From Stomoxys calcitrans (taxonomy: Eukaryota > Arthropoda > Insecta > Diptera > Muscidae), in contig NC_081556.1 in the NCBI RefSeq assembly GCF_963082655.1, positions 150,056,001 to 150,120,000 on the forward strand: a stretch of DNA of 64,000 nt, given 5' to 3'. Within the stretch, counting starts at the first letter, position 1. Every line of letters begins with the position of its first letter. The notes under the pieces are model-generated. The model was not told the origin of the DNA. It saw nothing but the letters and a program-made list of their open reading frames with translations, and searched no databases. The translations under genes were made by a program, and so were the position numbers. Shown piece after piece: positions 1 to 11,649 of the stretch.

Positions 1-945
1 CTGTTGAAAATTGGTAGGAAGGATTTCCTCTTAACCCTCAACATGACTGGTGAATTTCATGGAAATCGGTTCAGTTTTTGATATAGCTCTCGTATATATA
101 TATCGCCCGATTTTCACTCATAGAGCCATTGCTAGGGTATTTAATGGCCAATCTTCGCAAAATTTTGTACAACGCTTTCTTCGACGACATCCACAACGTG
201 TATAAAGTTTGCTCGAAATCGGTTCAGATTTGGATATAGCTCCCATTTATATGTTCGTCCGATTTGCAGTAATAATGCAATAAAATGGTTATTTGTTAAC
301 TGATTCTCTTGAAAATTGGTAGGAAGGATTTTCTCTTACCTCTTGACATGACTGGTGAATTTCATGAAAATCGGTTCAGATTTAGATATAGCTCTCATAT
401 ATATATACATCGCCCCATTTTCATTCATAGAACCACAGGAAGCGGATTTATTGACCAAAATTTTGTACAACGCTTTCTTCGACGACATCCACAACGTGTA
501 TAAAGATTGCTCGAAATCGGTTCAGATTTGGATATAGCTTCCATATATATGTTCCTCCGATATGCAGTAATAATGCAATAAAATGGACATTTGTTAACCG
601 ATTCTCTTGAAATTTGTTAGGAAGGATTTTCTCTTCACTCTCAACATTACTGGTGAATTTCATAGAAATCGGTTCAGATTTAGATATAGCTCTCATTTTT
701 ATATATCGCCCGATTTTCACTCATAGAGCCACAGCAAGCGGATTTATTGACCAATCTTCCCAAAATTGTGTACAACGCTTTCTTTACCCTTCTAAAAACA
801 TCCGCCGAGGTCCATCAAAACTGGATATAGCTCCCACATTGTACTTATATGGTCGGTGTAGGGTATTATACTGTCGGCAACGCTCGACTTTTGCCCTTCC
901 TTGCTGGTTTTTATTGCGATAAATGAATCACTTCTGAAAGAGCAC
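1..945 (+). repeat. Tandem ~302-bp repeat units, truncated at window edge
   Basis: Three units recur at about 1, 305 and 604. Each starts with a TTGAAAATTGGTAGGAAGGA-type segment and continues into a CGGTTCAGATTTAGATATAG-type segment. The unit contains the ATCGGTTCAGATTT.GATATAGCTC phrase shared with the dispersed repeats further right, so it is probably the internal tandem part of a related non-coding mobile element. The third unit runs into a different tail near 840-945. Short open frames in it have no recognisable protein. Confidence 0.7.
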
Positions 946-957
946 CATTCTTGTTTT

Positions 958-1470
958 TATACCCACCACCATAGGATGCGGGTATGCTAATCTAGTCATT
1001 CCGTTTGTAACGAAATATTAATCAAGGACCCCATAAGGTATATATTCTAGATCGTCTTCGCATTCTGAATCGAACTGGCCATGTCCGTCCGTCCGTCAGT
1101 CGAAATTACGATAGCGGTCGAACGCGTAGAGCAAGCCGCTTGAATTTTTGCACAGATATTTAGTATTGATGTAGGTCGTTGGAGATTGCAAATGGGACAT
1201 ATCGGTTCAGATTTGGATAGAGGTCCCGTATAAACCCATCTCCCGATTTGAATTCTTGAGCCCCTGGAAGCCGCAACATTTGTCCAATTGGGCTGAAATT
1301 TCGCATGTAGTGTTTTGTTATGACTTCCAACAACTGTACCAAGTACGACCAAAATCGGTCAAGAACCTGATATAGCTCCCATATACTCCCATTACTGATC
1401 TTAACATATCTGCAAAATTTTATTAAAATCGGTTCGGATTTACTTTCCGACTGTTGGACCAAAAATGTCT
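958..1470 (-). mobile_element. Dispersed non-coding element, minus orientation (Helentron-like?)
   Basis: It starts with a TATACCCACCACCATAGGAT-type end, followed by a CCGTCCGTCCGTC run. This is the reverse complement of the element ends seen near 2820-3026, 13370-13511 and 52000-52128. The body carries CGGTTCAGATTTGG and GATATAGCTCCCATATA phrases. There is no coding capacity. Placement among Helentron-like elements is inference. Confidence 0.6.
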
Positions 1471-1890
1471 TCGCATTAAAATCTCCCAGAACGATTTTAA
1501 TACTATGGGCGGCAGGGTACCGGTCATATTCTCTCTCTAGGCGCTCGTAGAAAATATCCTTGGTCTGCTCGTCCTTGTCTTCCGTCGGGGAATGAGTAAA
1601 AATAAGGCTGATGTTGAAGAAGTTGGCTTCTCATCCACCGCAGTAAAGCTGGAGACAAGGTGTCTCAGTCTCCGATTAATCGCAAATCCACAGCCTAATT
1701 CATGCCTCGTATTATGACAGCTATAGTATAGTTCGTCACCGTTTGGTGTTGTAGTGACGCCATTCCCAGTCCATCTCACTTCCTGTAAGGCGGTCATATC
1801 TGCCTTGTACTTCTCTAATACATCCGCCAGCGCGTATACTGCACCTTCTCTATAAAGAGTGCGGACATTCCAGGCGCAGATCTGCAAATC
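1465..1890 (-). pseudogene. RTE-type non-LTR retrotransposon endonuclease relic
   Basis: The minus strand encodes the N-terminal part of an endonuclease/exonuclease/phosphatase domain of the kind found in RTE-clade retrotransposons. Visible motifs are CAWNVRTLYREGA, an ALQEVRW metal-binding motif with its conserved glutamate, and a GCGFAI segment. After VDEKP (near 1630) the frame shifts. The downstream half, with the FTHSPTEDKDE and IVLGDFNAK motifs, continues in another frame to about 1465. No reverse transcriptase follows. It is a truncated, frameshifted fragment between two oppositely oriented copies of the dispersed element. Confidence 0.82.
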
Positions 1891-1969
1891 ATGGTTTTTT
1901 TGCTTCCATATATACCGATATACAAAAAAGGTTAAAAGAAAAGATTTACTCTGCTATTAGAGCTATATG

Positions 1970-3026
1970 CAGATATGGTCCGGTTCGCACAGGTGATGGA
2001 TATCATAATAAAACACGTCGTGCAAAATTTCATTCTAATCGGATAAGAATTGCGCCCTCTAGAGGCTCAACAAGTCAAGACCCAATATCGGTTTATATGG
2101 CAGCTATATCAGGTTATGCACTGATTTGAACTTAACTTAGCACAGTTGTTGGAAGATATATCGAAACACGTCGTGCAAAATTTCATTCCAATCGGATAAG
2201 AATGGCGCCCTCTAGAGGCTCAAAAAATCAAGACCCCAGATCGGTTTATATGGCAGCTACATCAGGTTATAGACCGATTTGAACCATACTTGGGAAAGTT
2301 GTTGGATATCATAAAGAAACACGTCGTGCAAAATTTTATTCCAATCGGATAAGAATTGCGCACTCTAGAGGCTCAAGAAGTCAAGACCCAAGGTCGGTTT
2401 ATATGGCAGCTATATCAGGTTATGGACCGAAAGTTGTTGGATATCATAAAGAAACACGTCGTGCAAAATTTTATTCCAATCGGATAAGAATTGCGCCCTC
2501 TAGAGGCTCTAGAGGCTCAAGAAGTCAAGACCCAAGATCGGTTTATATGGCAGCTATATCAGGTTATAAACCGATTTGAACCATACTTGGGACAGTTGTT
2601 GGATATCATAAAGAAACACGTCGTGCAAAATTTCAGTCAAATCGGAAAAGAATCGCGCACTCTAGAGGCTCAAGAAGTCAAGACCCAAGATCGGTTTATA
2701 TGGCAGCTATATCAAAACAGGGACCGATATGGCCCATTTACAATCCCAACCGACCTATACTAATGTGTGCAAAATTTCAAACGGCTAGCTTTACTCCTTC
2801 GAAAGTTTTCGTGCTTTCGACAGACAGACGGACGGACGGATAGACGGACGGACGGACAGACCGACGGATGGACGGACAGACGGACGGACATGGCTAGATC
2901 GACACAAAATGTCACGACTATCAAGAATATATATAATTTATGGGGTCGCAGACGTATATTTCGAGTAGTTACAAACAGAATGACGAAATTAGTGTACCCC
3001 CATCCTTTGGTGGAGGGTATAAAAAT
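1970..3026 (+). mobile_element. Dispersed non-coding element with ~150-170-bp internal tandem units
   Basis: About five copies of a unit carrying GCGCCCTCTAGAGGCTCAAG, GATCGGTTTATATGGCAGCT and CGTCGTGCAAAATTT follow one another. They end in a GACAGACGGACGGACGGA run, a GAATATATATAATTTATGGG segment and a terminal CATCCTTTGGTGGAGGGTAT. The same tail is found at 51950-52128 and 35880-36020, and in reverse at 958. It ends about 20 bp from the predicted poly(A) signal of the DnaJ gene. Confidence 0.7.
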
Positions 3027-3048
3027 AATCTAATCCAGTAGGCCGAAA

Positions 3049-3054
3049 TTTATT
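3049..3054 (-). promoter_or_regulatory. Candidate poly(A) signal of the DnaJ-like gene
   Basis: A minus-strand AATAAA lies about 70 nt past the stop codon at 3125-3127. It is the nearest canonical hexamer and sits just outside the end of the transposable element at 3026. The hexamer is seen; its use is inferred. Confidence 0.45.
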
Positions 3055-3124
3055 TGATTAAAATTTTGAATATTTTTTTTATGCCAATTAGTCTAGAGAA
3101 ACATTGGTTATTCATAGCCCAAAA

Positions 3125-3237
3125 TTAATGGCATCCGGAATTTTTATCAGCTTCTTGCTGTTCTATTGCACTAAGATCAGCAAAATATTTGCGAGTCAAA
3201 CGTTTCATATCCTTGCTCAGGTATTGAGGGAAAACGA
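3125..3237 (-). CDS. DnaJ-like gene, exon 3 (C-terminus and stop)
   Basis: A TTTTCAG acceptor precedes 3237. The exon supplies two bases to a split isoleucine codon, then VFPQYLSKDMKRLTRKYF and an acidic tail ending GCH and TAA at 3125-3127. The VFP.YL..D segment is the usual C-terminal strand of DnaJ class B proteins. It is too short to stand out as an open frame on its own. Confidence 0.85.
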
Positions 3238-5153
3238 CTGAAAATTTAAAAATATAATTATGAAAAAAAAATCGCAATTTGTGTTTAAAACTGTACTTTG
3301 AAATCGTATAACAAGATCCCCAAAATCTTCGCTTGAACTCTTAAGAGGCACCGAGGAATCATCCACCATCTCTTTATTACAGCGTGGCAATCCCTCTCCG
3401 TTTATGCGTTTAGTAAACCCTGGGTGCACCACATCCGTTATGTACACCTTCAATTGGCGTCCATCCAAAGTGTTTAGGGTGAAGTGAAATCCCGTCAGCG
3501 CTTGACATAGGGTCACCTCATGAATGTACAACAAGTCATCAGTTTCAGCAATACGCTTAAATATCTTATGAGGTTTATCCTGAACTATGAAAATAATATC
3601 TGAAGGAATTTTCGTGGCATTTCTATCGCCCTCTTCACTGAAACAGTATTGTGTACCAGCCCTTACGCCAGGCGGTATTTGAAGTTTAAGAATCTTTTTT
3701 CGCTTCTCTGTGCACACATCACTGCAGCCAACAAACTCTTGCCGCCATACATGCATTAATTTCATGCAGCCATGGTAAACATCTTCCAGTTCTAAATCGA
3801 TTTGTTTGATGACAGGGGGATCTTTGGTTTTCACTCCAATGCCGTAGGTTTGATTGTTATAAAGGGGAGGAGATTTGCCCATTATCGAATCGATGACATT
3901 GGCATATGGCGAATACGAAGCAAACACATCACAATACACTCGCATATGATCGTCATGATATTGATAAGGTGGAAAATAGCCATTGGGTAGCAGGATCCCT
4001 TGCAATAGACCGGATTCTCCAAAACGATCGTAAATGGAGCGGCGCAAATCGTTGCCTTGATTTTGGAAAGAAAAGAAAAAAAAAAAAATAAAAACAATTC
4101 AAGCTTAAGCTTAAGATTTATATGGGATCTGTATCAAGCTATCAATCGATTCAGACCATATTAGACACGTATGTTGAAGGTTATGTGGGAAGCCGTGGTA
4201 CAAAATTTCTTCAAGACCCAAGACCCAAGATCGGTTTATATGGCAGTTATATCAGATTACGAACCGATTTGAATCACAGTTGTTGGAAGTGATACCAAAA
4301 CACTAAGTGCAAAATTTCAGCCAAATCGGACGAGTATTGTGCCCTCTAGAGGCTCAAGAAGTCAAGATCCCAGATCGGTTTATATGGCAGCTATATCAAA
4401 ACATGGACCGATTTAAACCATACTTAACAAAGTTGTTGGAAGTGATACCAAAACAATACGTGCAAAATTTCAGCCAAATCGGACGAGTATTGTGCCCTCT
4501 AGAGGCTCAAGAAGTCAAGACCCAAGATCGATTTATATGGCAGCTATATCAAAACATAGACCGATTTAAACCATACTTAACAAAGTTGTTTGAAGTGATA
4601 ACAAAACACTACGTGCAAAATTTCAGTCAAATCGGACGAGAACTGCGCCCTCTAGAGGCTCAAGAAGTCAAGATCCCAGATTGGTTTATATGACAGCTAT
4701 ATCAAAACATGGACCGATTTGGCCTATTTACAATCCCAACAGACTTCAAATTCGTGTTCCTGGAGTCAGCTTGAGAGTATGTGTAAGAGATTTTCTTTTT
4801 TTTTATTATTTTGCAATTTAGCCATTTGTGGCATTTTTATAACTTTCCCTCAAATAATGTGTAGTAGTGCCCCAGCAAATGACATTTGACCTTAAGACAT
4901 TACTCCAAAAAATATGCTTACCCAATATATCACAAGCCATGTTAATGTATTCCCATTGGCGTGTTAATGGTAATGGTGACATGTGAGTCGTTTGATCCTC
5001 ATTGGTGATTAGGCCAAAATCCCTTTCATGCCGAACATCTCTCTGGGGACATAACTTCGCTGCTAATTTTCGATAACTTATAAGTATTTCCTCCTTTGTG
5101 GCATTGCGCGCAACATTTAAAATGTTGTAGTAGTCCAATTCCGTAAGATTCAT
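3125..5153 (-). CDS. DNAJB13-like J-domain protein, three exons, complete
   Basis: The coding exons are 5153-4922, 4055-3297 and 3237-3125. They join with GT-AG introns and matching phases into about 367 residues. The N-terminus is a J domain (DYYNILNVARNATKEEI, SYRKLAAK). Two type-II DnaJ C-terminal peptide-binding domains follow (VKTKDPPVIKQIDLELEDVY, LKLQIPPGVRAGTQYCFSEE, PSDIIFIVQDKPH, TLDGRQLKV), then a VFPQYLS tail. The G/F region is short and there is no zinc finger. This fits the DNAJB1/B13 class, and DPP.I..DL.L.LEDVY..C most resembles DNAJB13, a protein of sperm and ciliary radial spokes. The HPD triad that stimulates Hsp70 is replaced by CPQ, so Hsp70 activation is unlikely; human DNAJB13 also has an altered triad. 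Expression in testis is inference. The start is the first methionine, and the next gene on this strand lies 13 kb upstream. Confidence 0.9.
3297..4055 (-). CDS. DnaJ-like gene, exon 2 (end of J domain and substrate-binding domains)
   Basis: The exon begins after a TCAAG acceptor with GC, completing the glycine of ILGND. It holds the last J-domain helix (DLRRSIYDRFGE), a short linker rich in Y and P, and both C-terminal beta-sandwich domains. It ends at a GTACAG donor in phase 1. The neighbouring intron 1 contains a poly(T)/A-rich stretch and a repeat-element insertion. Confidence 0.88.
4120..4790 (+). mobile_element. Internal units of the dispersed repeat inside DnaJ intron 1
   Basis: Three to four units carry GCCCTCTAGAGGCTCAAGAA, TTTATATGGCAGCTATATC and AATTTCAG.CAAATCGGACG. 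They match the units at 1970-2760 and 50465-51900 and are in the opposite orientation to the host gene. Neither canonical end is present, so this is a fragment. Confidence 0.7.
4922..5153 (-). CDS. DnaJ-like gene, exon 1 (degenerate J domain)
   Basis: The exon runs from ATG at 5153 to a G|GTAAGC donor and encodes 77 residues plus one base. Helices I and II of the J domain are clear (YYNILNVARNATKEEILISY, RKLAAK). The loop that should read HPD reads CPQ. The stretch after it (residues 41-65) is longer than usual before helix III (WEYINMACDIL). Confidence 0.88.
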
Positions 5154-5611
5154 TGTGCATGGAAGAATATTAAGTTCAATGAAAAAATATTTCCATACAA
5201 ATAAAATAAAATTATGTTGAAAAATTCACAGGGTATCATAAATTAGGTATCTATACTCTGAAATAAAATTGTGTAAGCATTTTCAAAAATGAAATGAAAT
5301 GTGAATGGAAGTCAAAATTCGTACTTTACTCTCTTAATGATGGATATATATTGTCCTGATCGGCCTATATGTTGTTTGAAGTGTCACAGTCCTATCAAAT
5401 AAGGAATTGCGGGGAGTCTTCTCTAACATCAATGAGCAATTTATATAGCTCAATTACGATAGAGGAACTTCCCATTGCAGTCAAGTGCGATCAAAGTGCT
5501 GCCAAAAGAAATCCTTTATTCAAGTAGTATTGTATGATAAATCACCAAATGTCACCAACATTATAGATATTTTTAGATTTTAGATTCTCGGGATCTCTAT
5601 TTGAATCCTGC
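5154..5611. other. Upstream flank of the DnaJ-like gene, nothing recognised
   Basis: This is AT-rich sequence of about 460 bp with no coding signal. It presumably contains the 5' UTR and promoter of the DnaJ-like gene, but I can point to no definite promoter motif. Confidence 0.4.
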
Positions 5612-7445
5612 ACAAAATTTTGTCAAAATTTTATTTCTATAGAAAATTTTGTCAAAATTTTATTTTTATAGAAAATTTTGTCAAAATTTTATTTTAATAG
5701 AAAATTTTGTCAAAATTTTATTTTTATAGAAAATTTTGCCAAAATTTTATTTTTATTTTGTCAAAATTTTATTTCTATAGAAAATTTTGTCAAAATTTTA
5801 TTTCTATAGAAATTTTTGTCAAAATTTTATTTTTATAGAAAATTTTGTCAAAATTTTAGTTTTATAGAAAATTTTGTCAACATTTTATTTCTATAGAAAA
5901 TTTTGTCAAAATTTTATTTCTATAGAAAATTTTGTCAAAATTTTATTTCTATAGATAATTTTGTCAAAATTTTATTTTTATGGAAAATTTTGTCAAAATT
6001 TTATTTTTATGGAAAATTTAGTCAATATTTTATTTTTATAGAAAATTTTGTCAAAATTTAGTTTATATAGAAAATTTTGTCAAAATTTAGTTTTTATAGA
6101 AAATTTTGTCAAAAATTTATTTCTATAGAAAATTTTGTCAAAATTTTATTTCTATAGAAAATTTTGTCAAAATTTTATTTCTATAGATAATTTTGTCAAA
6201 ATTTTATTTCTATAGAAAATTTTGTCAAAATATTATTTCTATAGAAAATTTTGTCAAAATTATATTTTTATAGAAAATTTTGTCAAAATTTTATTTCTAT
6301 GGAAAATTTTGTCAAAATTTTATTTCTATGGAAAATTTTGTCAAAATTTTATTTCTATAGAAAATTTTGTCAAAATTTAATTTTTATGGAATATTTTGTA
6401 AAAATTTTATTTCTATAGAAAATTTTGTCAAAATTTTATTTCAATAGAAAATTTCATCAAAATTTTATTTCTATAGAAAATTTTGTCAAAATTTTATTTC
6501 TATAGAAAATTTTGTCAAAATTTTATTTCTATAGAAAATTTTGTATTTTGTCAAAATTTTATTTCTATAGAAAATTTTGTCAAAATTTTATTTTTATAGA
6601 AAATTTTGTCAAAATTTTATATCTATAGAACTTTTTGTCAAAATTTTATTTCTATAGAACATTTTGTCAAAATTTTATTTCTATAGAAAATTTTGTCAAA
6701 ATTTTATTTCTATAGAAAATTTTGTCAAAATTTTATTTCTATAGAAAATTTTGTCAAAATTTTATTTCTATAGAAAATTTTGTCAAAATTTTATTTCTAT
6801 AGAAAATTTTGTCAAAATTAAATTTTTATAGAAAATTTTGTCAAAATTTTATTTCTATAGAAAATTTTGTCAAAATTTAATTTTTATGGAATATTTTGTC
6901 AAAATTTTATTTCTATAGAAAATTTTGTCAAAATTTTATTTCTATAGAAAATTCTGTCAAAATTTTATTTCTATAGAAAATTTTGTCAAAATTTTATTTC
7001 TATAGAAAATTTTGTCAAAATTTTATTTCTATAGAAAATTTTGTCAAAATTTTATTTCTATAGAAAATTTTGTCAAAATTTTATTTCTATAGAAAATTTT
7101 GTCAAAATTTTATTTCTATAGAAAATTTTGTCAAAATTTTATTTCTATAGAAAATTTTGTCAAAATTTTATTTTTATAGAATATTTTGTCAAAATTTTAT
7201 TTTTATAGAAAATTTTGTCAAAATTTTATTTCCATAAAAAAAATTTTTCAAAATTTTATTTTTATAGAAAATTTTGTCAAAATTTTATTTCCATAAAAAA
7301 AAATTTTCAAAATTTTATTTTTATAGAAAATTTTTTTAAAGTTTTATTTTATAGAAAAATTTTTAAAAATTTTATTTCTATAGAAAATTTTGTCAAAATT
7401 CTATATTTATAGAAAATTTTGTTAAAATTTTAATTTTACAGAAAA
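5612..7445 (+). repeat. 29-bp minisatellite array, about 60 copies
   Basis: The consensus reads AAAATTTTGTCAAAATTTTA followed by TTTCTATAG, 29 bp in all. The core AAATTTTGTCAAAATTT is a near-perfect palindrome. Copies near 6640-7140 are almost identical, while the edges are more diverged (Ttt/Tct variants, TATGG for TATAG). The array ends directly at the CTAG terminus of a Helitron at 7446. Confidence 0.95.
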
Positions 7446-10400
7446 CTAGCTGGACCGGGCCCGTTCCGCTGCCCCTTCTTTTATTTGCCTACCCTTATTT
7501 GAGCCCCATATTGCGATGGTCAGTAAAACATTGTGGGGTATTTTGGGAAAGTGGTAGACCCCCAAAAATTGGTCCCGAAAGTGGGTATCAATTCTTGCTC
7601 AACCCCCCAATACCTTTCATTTAAGCCCCACATCGACATGGTCGGTAAATATGCCCGATTTAGGGGAGTTTTGGGGAGTGGGGTGGTCCCCCAATCACTA
7701 AGCCATGAAAATATATCAGCAATGTGCTCAATTCTCATATATTTGAACCCCATATTGCCATTGGCCTCAAAATTGGATATCGAATTCGTTTTCAAATCTC
7801 AAATACCATTCACTTAAACCCTGTATTAAAAAAGGCAGTAATTATGTCCGGTTTGGGGTATGGGCCCTAAAAACCAAATGAATATCCAGCTCCACAGTCT
7901 TGAAGACCCAAATTGTCTTGGTAAGCAAATACGTCCTACTTGGGGGTTGTTATGGTGGTGGGACGTCCCCTAGACAGTTGGTCCCGAATGTTGATGTTAG
8001 ATTCATGGTCTACTCCGTAATACCCTTCATTTGAGCTCAATTTTTTCATAGTCTGCAAACATGACTGTTTTGGGGGATGGGGCGGCCACTCAGTGATTTG
8101 GCTTTGAAAATATATATCAGATTCGTGTTTTACTCTAATATACCTCTTATTTGAGCCTCATATTGCAATGGTCAGCAAATACTTCCTATTTGGGTGGTGT
8201 TATGGGGGTGGGGTGGCCCCATAGACACTTTTCCTGAACATTGATATAAAATTCGTGCTTTACTTTCAAAGACCTTTCATTTGAGCCCCATATTGCTTTG
8301 GTCGTATATTTGTCTTCATTGGGGGTTGTCCTCGGAGATGGGCGGCCCCCCAAGCACTTTGTCCCATATTTTGGATATCGTATTCGTATTCTACACTACA
8401 CTGTTTTGGGAAAGGGCTGGACCCCCAGAAACTTTGTTCCAAATTTGGATATCAGATTCGTATTTTATTCGCAAATACCTTTCATTTGAGTCCCATATTG
8501 CCATGGTCGGTAAATATGTCCGATTTAGAGGTGTTTTGGGGGTTGGGGTGGTCCCCCAAACCCTTAGCCCCACAATTGGATATCAGATTCGTTTTCTACT
8601 CTCAAATACCTTCAATTGTAGTGATTGGTATGTAAATCCGTTTGGCGGGTTTTGGGGGTGGGCGGCCCTCGTAGGTGCCCACCCTACGGTTACTGTAAGT
8701 GTGCAAACTAAATTTCGCTTAAATCGCCCTACCCATTTCCGAGATCTGGTGTTTTTGAAAATTAGGGTAAGGAAACACAAAAAATAATGCAGCAAACAAC
8801 CGCAACGAAATTCTTATGTTTTATTTTTTCTTTATTCAAAGGACCGATAGGTTGCCATAACTAAGATAAATGCTGTATAATCAATTTTGACCACTCTGCC
8901 CTCTTTCTGTTCATGTTGAATTCTCTAAATTAGAGCCATCTGCTAGCTGTTAAAGCAACTAAATCCAATTGATAACAGCCAGTAGATGGCGCCATTTTAA
9001 ATGTTTATATTACTCGTCTGGCATGGCATGGTTGAACGCCTATAACATTGATCCTCATGTGGCAGTTGTCTGTAAATAACTATATGACTACCTATTAAAT
9101 AGTCATCATTTAGTCTTTTTTTTAATTTTATTAAACGAATTTCTGTGGTAACACCTGTGTGTATGTATTTGGTGCGGTGGCGATAGTTCTTACCATTAAA
9201 CCATGTAAAACTTTTGAACAAAAAAGTCTTGCCCAGCAGCACGTTGTTTGGTCTTGTCTATCGATGAGCTAAAGATGGTTGCAATCCAATTGGATCAACT
9301 AAATCCATTTGAACATAGTCATTGAAAACAGCCAGTAGATGGCGCTAACTTAAATGTTAGTGCAACTACTCGCTTGGAGTGGCTTAACGCCTATAACATT
9401 AATCATCATGTGGTCGTTCTCTATAAATTACTATATTATTAAATAGTCATAATTTGATCTTTTTGTTAAATCAAATCAAAATGCCATATTAAACGACTTT
9501 CTGCGGTAAAGAACTAATTTGCCAGTCTATATATTTGGTGCGGTGGCGATAGTTCTTGTTATTAAACAATGTAAAACTTTTGAACAAATAACTGTTGCCT
9601 GGCGATGAGCCAAAAATGGTTGCAATCTTAACATTAAGGCTTGCAAGTCCTATCACGCTGAACGTCATAATTTTTGGGGTACGGCGGCCTACATTTATTT
9701 GTATCCCCACACATCAATTAAATCACACAGTGTCTGTTAGGTCATTATGATTGATCGACTGTTTTGGGGTGAGGTGGTCCTTATACCTTTAATTTAACCC
9801 CATATTGTCATGATTGGTGTATACAGCTGTTTGGTGAAGATGGTGTCTATATGAAGGTTGTGCGCCACACTCCATCTGCCACTTGAGCACATAATTGAAT
9901 GATGCACTCTACTGTTTTTATTCGTTAAATAATCTATTGGAGGTGATTTTTTTAGGTAAACCGCCACCTAGATTCTTGGACACAAAGTTTAATGTCATAT
10001 TCGTAATCAACTCCCAAATACCTTTCATATATAGCTATGATAGAGTAAAATTCCCATTTGGGGGCCTTTTGGGGGTGGGGGGACCTACAAATACTTAGAC
10101 ATCCTTTTTTCATATTCGTTATCTTCTCCCGAATACCTTTCATTTGAGTCCCATATTGATAGGTACGTCCAAAATGTATGTTTGGAAAACTTTTGGGGTT
10201 GGAGTGGCCCCTGGGTTCCTAGGACCAAACTTTTAATACAATATTCGTATTCTACTCGCCAATACCTTTCATTTGATACTTGTATTGTCCCGATAGGTCA
10301 ACCTTGATTTTGGGGTAACGGGGGAGGGTCCGCCCGATTCCAATATAGATAAATTATATAGCCTATTCCTCATTCCTATCCCATATTTTCATTATCGTCC

Positions 10401-10630
10401 AATATGCCTATTTGAAGGGGTTTTGGGATCGGGGCAGCCACCTAGGTACTTGCACCCAAATTTTGATACCAAATTTGTATTCTACTCCCGAATACCTTTC
10501 ATTTGATTCCCATATTGCCCCGATCGGTCCACTTTTATTTTTGGGTGGTACTTTTGGGATAAGGGGGAGGGTCCGCCGTTATTTTAACAACAAATTTTCT
10601 TATTTTTTTTTAAAGATGATTTTGTGAACA
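7446..10630 (-). mobile_element. Non-autonomous Helitron copy (compound), minus strand
   Basis: The minus-strand 3' end is CTAG at 7446-7449, preceded by a GC-rich terminal segment (GAACGGGCCCGGTCCAG type). The body consists of ~120-140-bp G-rich units with CATTTGAGCCCCATATTGCC, GGTCGGTAAATATG and GGGGTGGGGCGGCCCCC phrases, at 7500-8700 and 9760-10590. A different duplicated segment interrupts it at about 8800-9740. The 5' end near 10600-10630 is degenerate. Array sequence of the 29-bp family flanks both sides. There is no Rep/helicase coding sequence. Confidence 0.65.
8940..9605. repeat. Direct duplication, period about 345 bp
   Basis: Copy one (about 8949-9240) and copy two (about 9296-9604) share ACAGCCAGTAGATGGCGC, GAACGCCTATAACATT-like text, TATTTGGTGCGGTGGCGATA and GTAAAACTTTTGAACAAA. 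They are moderately diverged. The segment sits inside the compound Helitron and has no evident coding content. Confidence 0.75.
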
Positions 10631-10910
10631 GATTTTTTTTTCCAGAAAATTTTGTCAAAACTTTCTTCTATAGAAAATGTTGCCAAAACTTTATTTTTAT
10701 AGAAAATTTTGTCAAAATTTCTATTATATATAGAAAATTTTTTATTATATAAAGGAAATTTTGTCAGCAATTAATTTTTGTACAAACGTTTTTATATGTA
10801 TCAGAAAAAATTTGGTAAAAATATTTTGCAGCAAGTTTGATCAAAATTTTACTTTTACGAAAATTTTGTCAAAAATTTATTTCTATAGAAAATTTGTTAT
10901 TGTGAAAAAG
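10631..10910 (+). repeat. Degenerate 29-bp array resuming after the Helitron
   Basis: AGAAAATTTTGTCAAAACTT and similar copies (CTATAG, TATAGAAAATTTTGTC) continue the array found left of 7446. This is consistent with the Helitron having inserted into it. Confidence 0.75.
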
Positions 10911-11645
10911 TAGTCATGGTGGTACCATCCCAGAATTTTTAAATCCCCAAATAAAAAACTCTCCACGAAAGATTTTCAAAAAAACTTTATTTTTGTTTTT
11001 TTATTTTTGTTAAATATTCATAATATTAAGAATAAATTTAAATATTTGTAAATATTTTTTGAGTTACATTGTGTTTTTTTTTGTTGGGTGTGTCATTATT
11101 CATAAAATGTTCCTTGACTACACTTCGCGCTATGTGAGCTCTTGCATAAACTTGGTATGAGTAAAGACAAATTTTTGTTAATTTTTTATTACATGCTACA
11201 AATTTTTTAAATTTGGCAAAATACTCTTTTGGTTATTTATTTATTCAATTAAAGTTATAATAATTTTTTCCAAATTTTATTTTGAATCAAATGTGGGTCT
11301 CTTAGTAGAATAATATTCATATTGTTGTTTTTTTTTGTTATGTTTTATTAATTTAGGCACATGTCTGTTTTCTTTCTTTGAGGGAGGGGTTTTGAGTTAT
11401 ACGTACATAATAATTAAATGTTGTTTTTACCTTCTTTGTAATTGGTGTCATTTGCAATTGCAGTTTTACTTGGGTAATACGGTTGTTGTTGTTTTTATTT
11501 TTGGCTTGAGTAGAACAAGGCACTGAAAACAAAAGTCTTACTATGGGAAGTAAAAGAGAGAAAGATGTGAGTCAAAGAAAATAAGATTGTGAAAAATCAG
11601 GAGCTGAACTAACGCAAAACGTGATTGAAAAAGAATCTTGAATAA
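10911..11645. other. AT-rich intergenic DNA, nothing recognised
   Basis: This is unique-looking AT-rich DNA with a homopolymer-rich section. I see no coding frame with a recognisable protein and no RNA gene. Confidence 0.4.
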
Positions 11646-11649
11646 AAAA

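Noticed and set aside
1160..1462. Frames of about 100 residues in the dispersed element
   Set aside because: They lie in non-coding repeat units that give similar frames wherever the repeat occurs (4307, 41609, 51058) with no conserved start, stop or codon bias.
9001..9242. Minus-strand frame of 81 residues
   Set aside because: It falls in a duplicated non-coding segment; the second copy breaks the frame.
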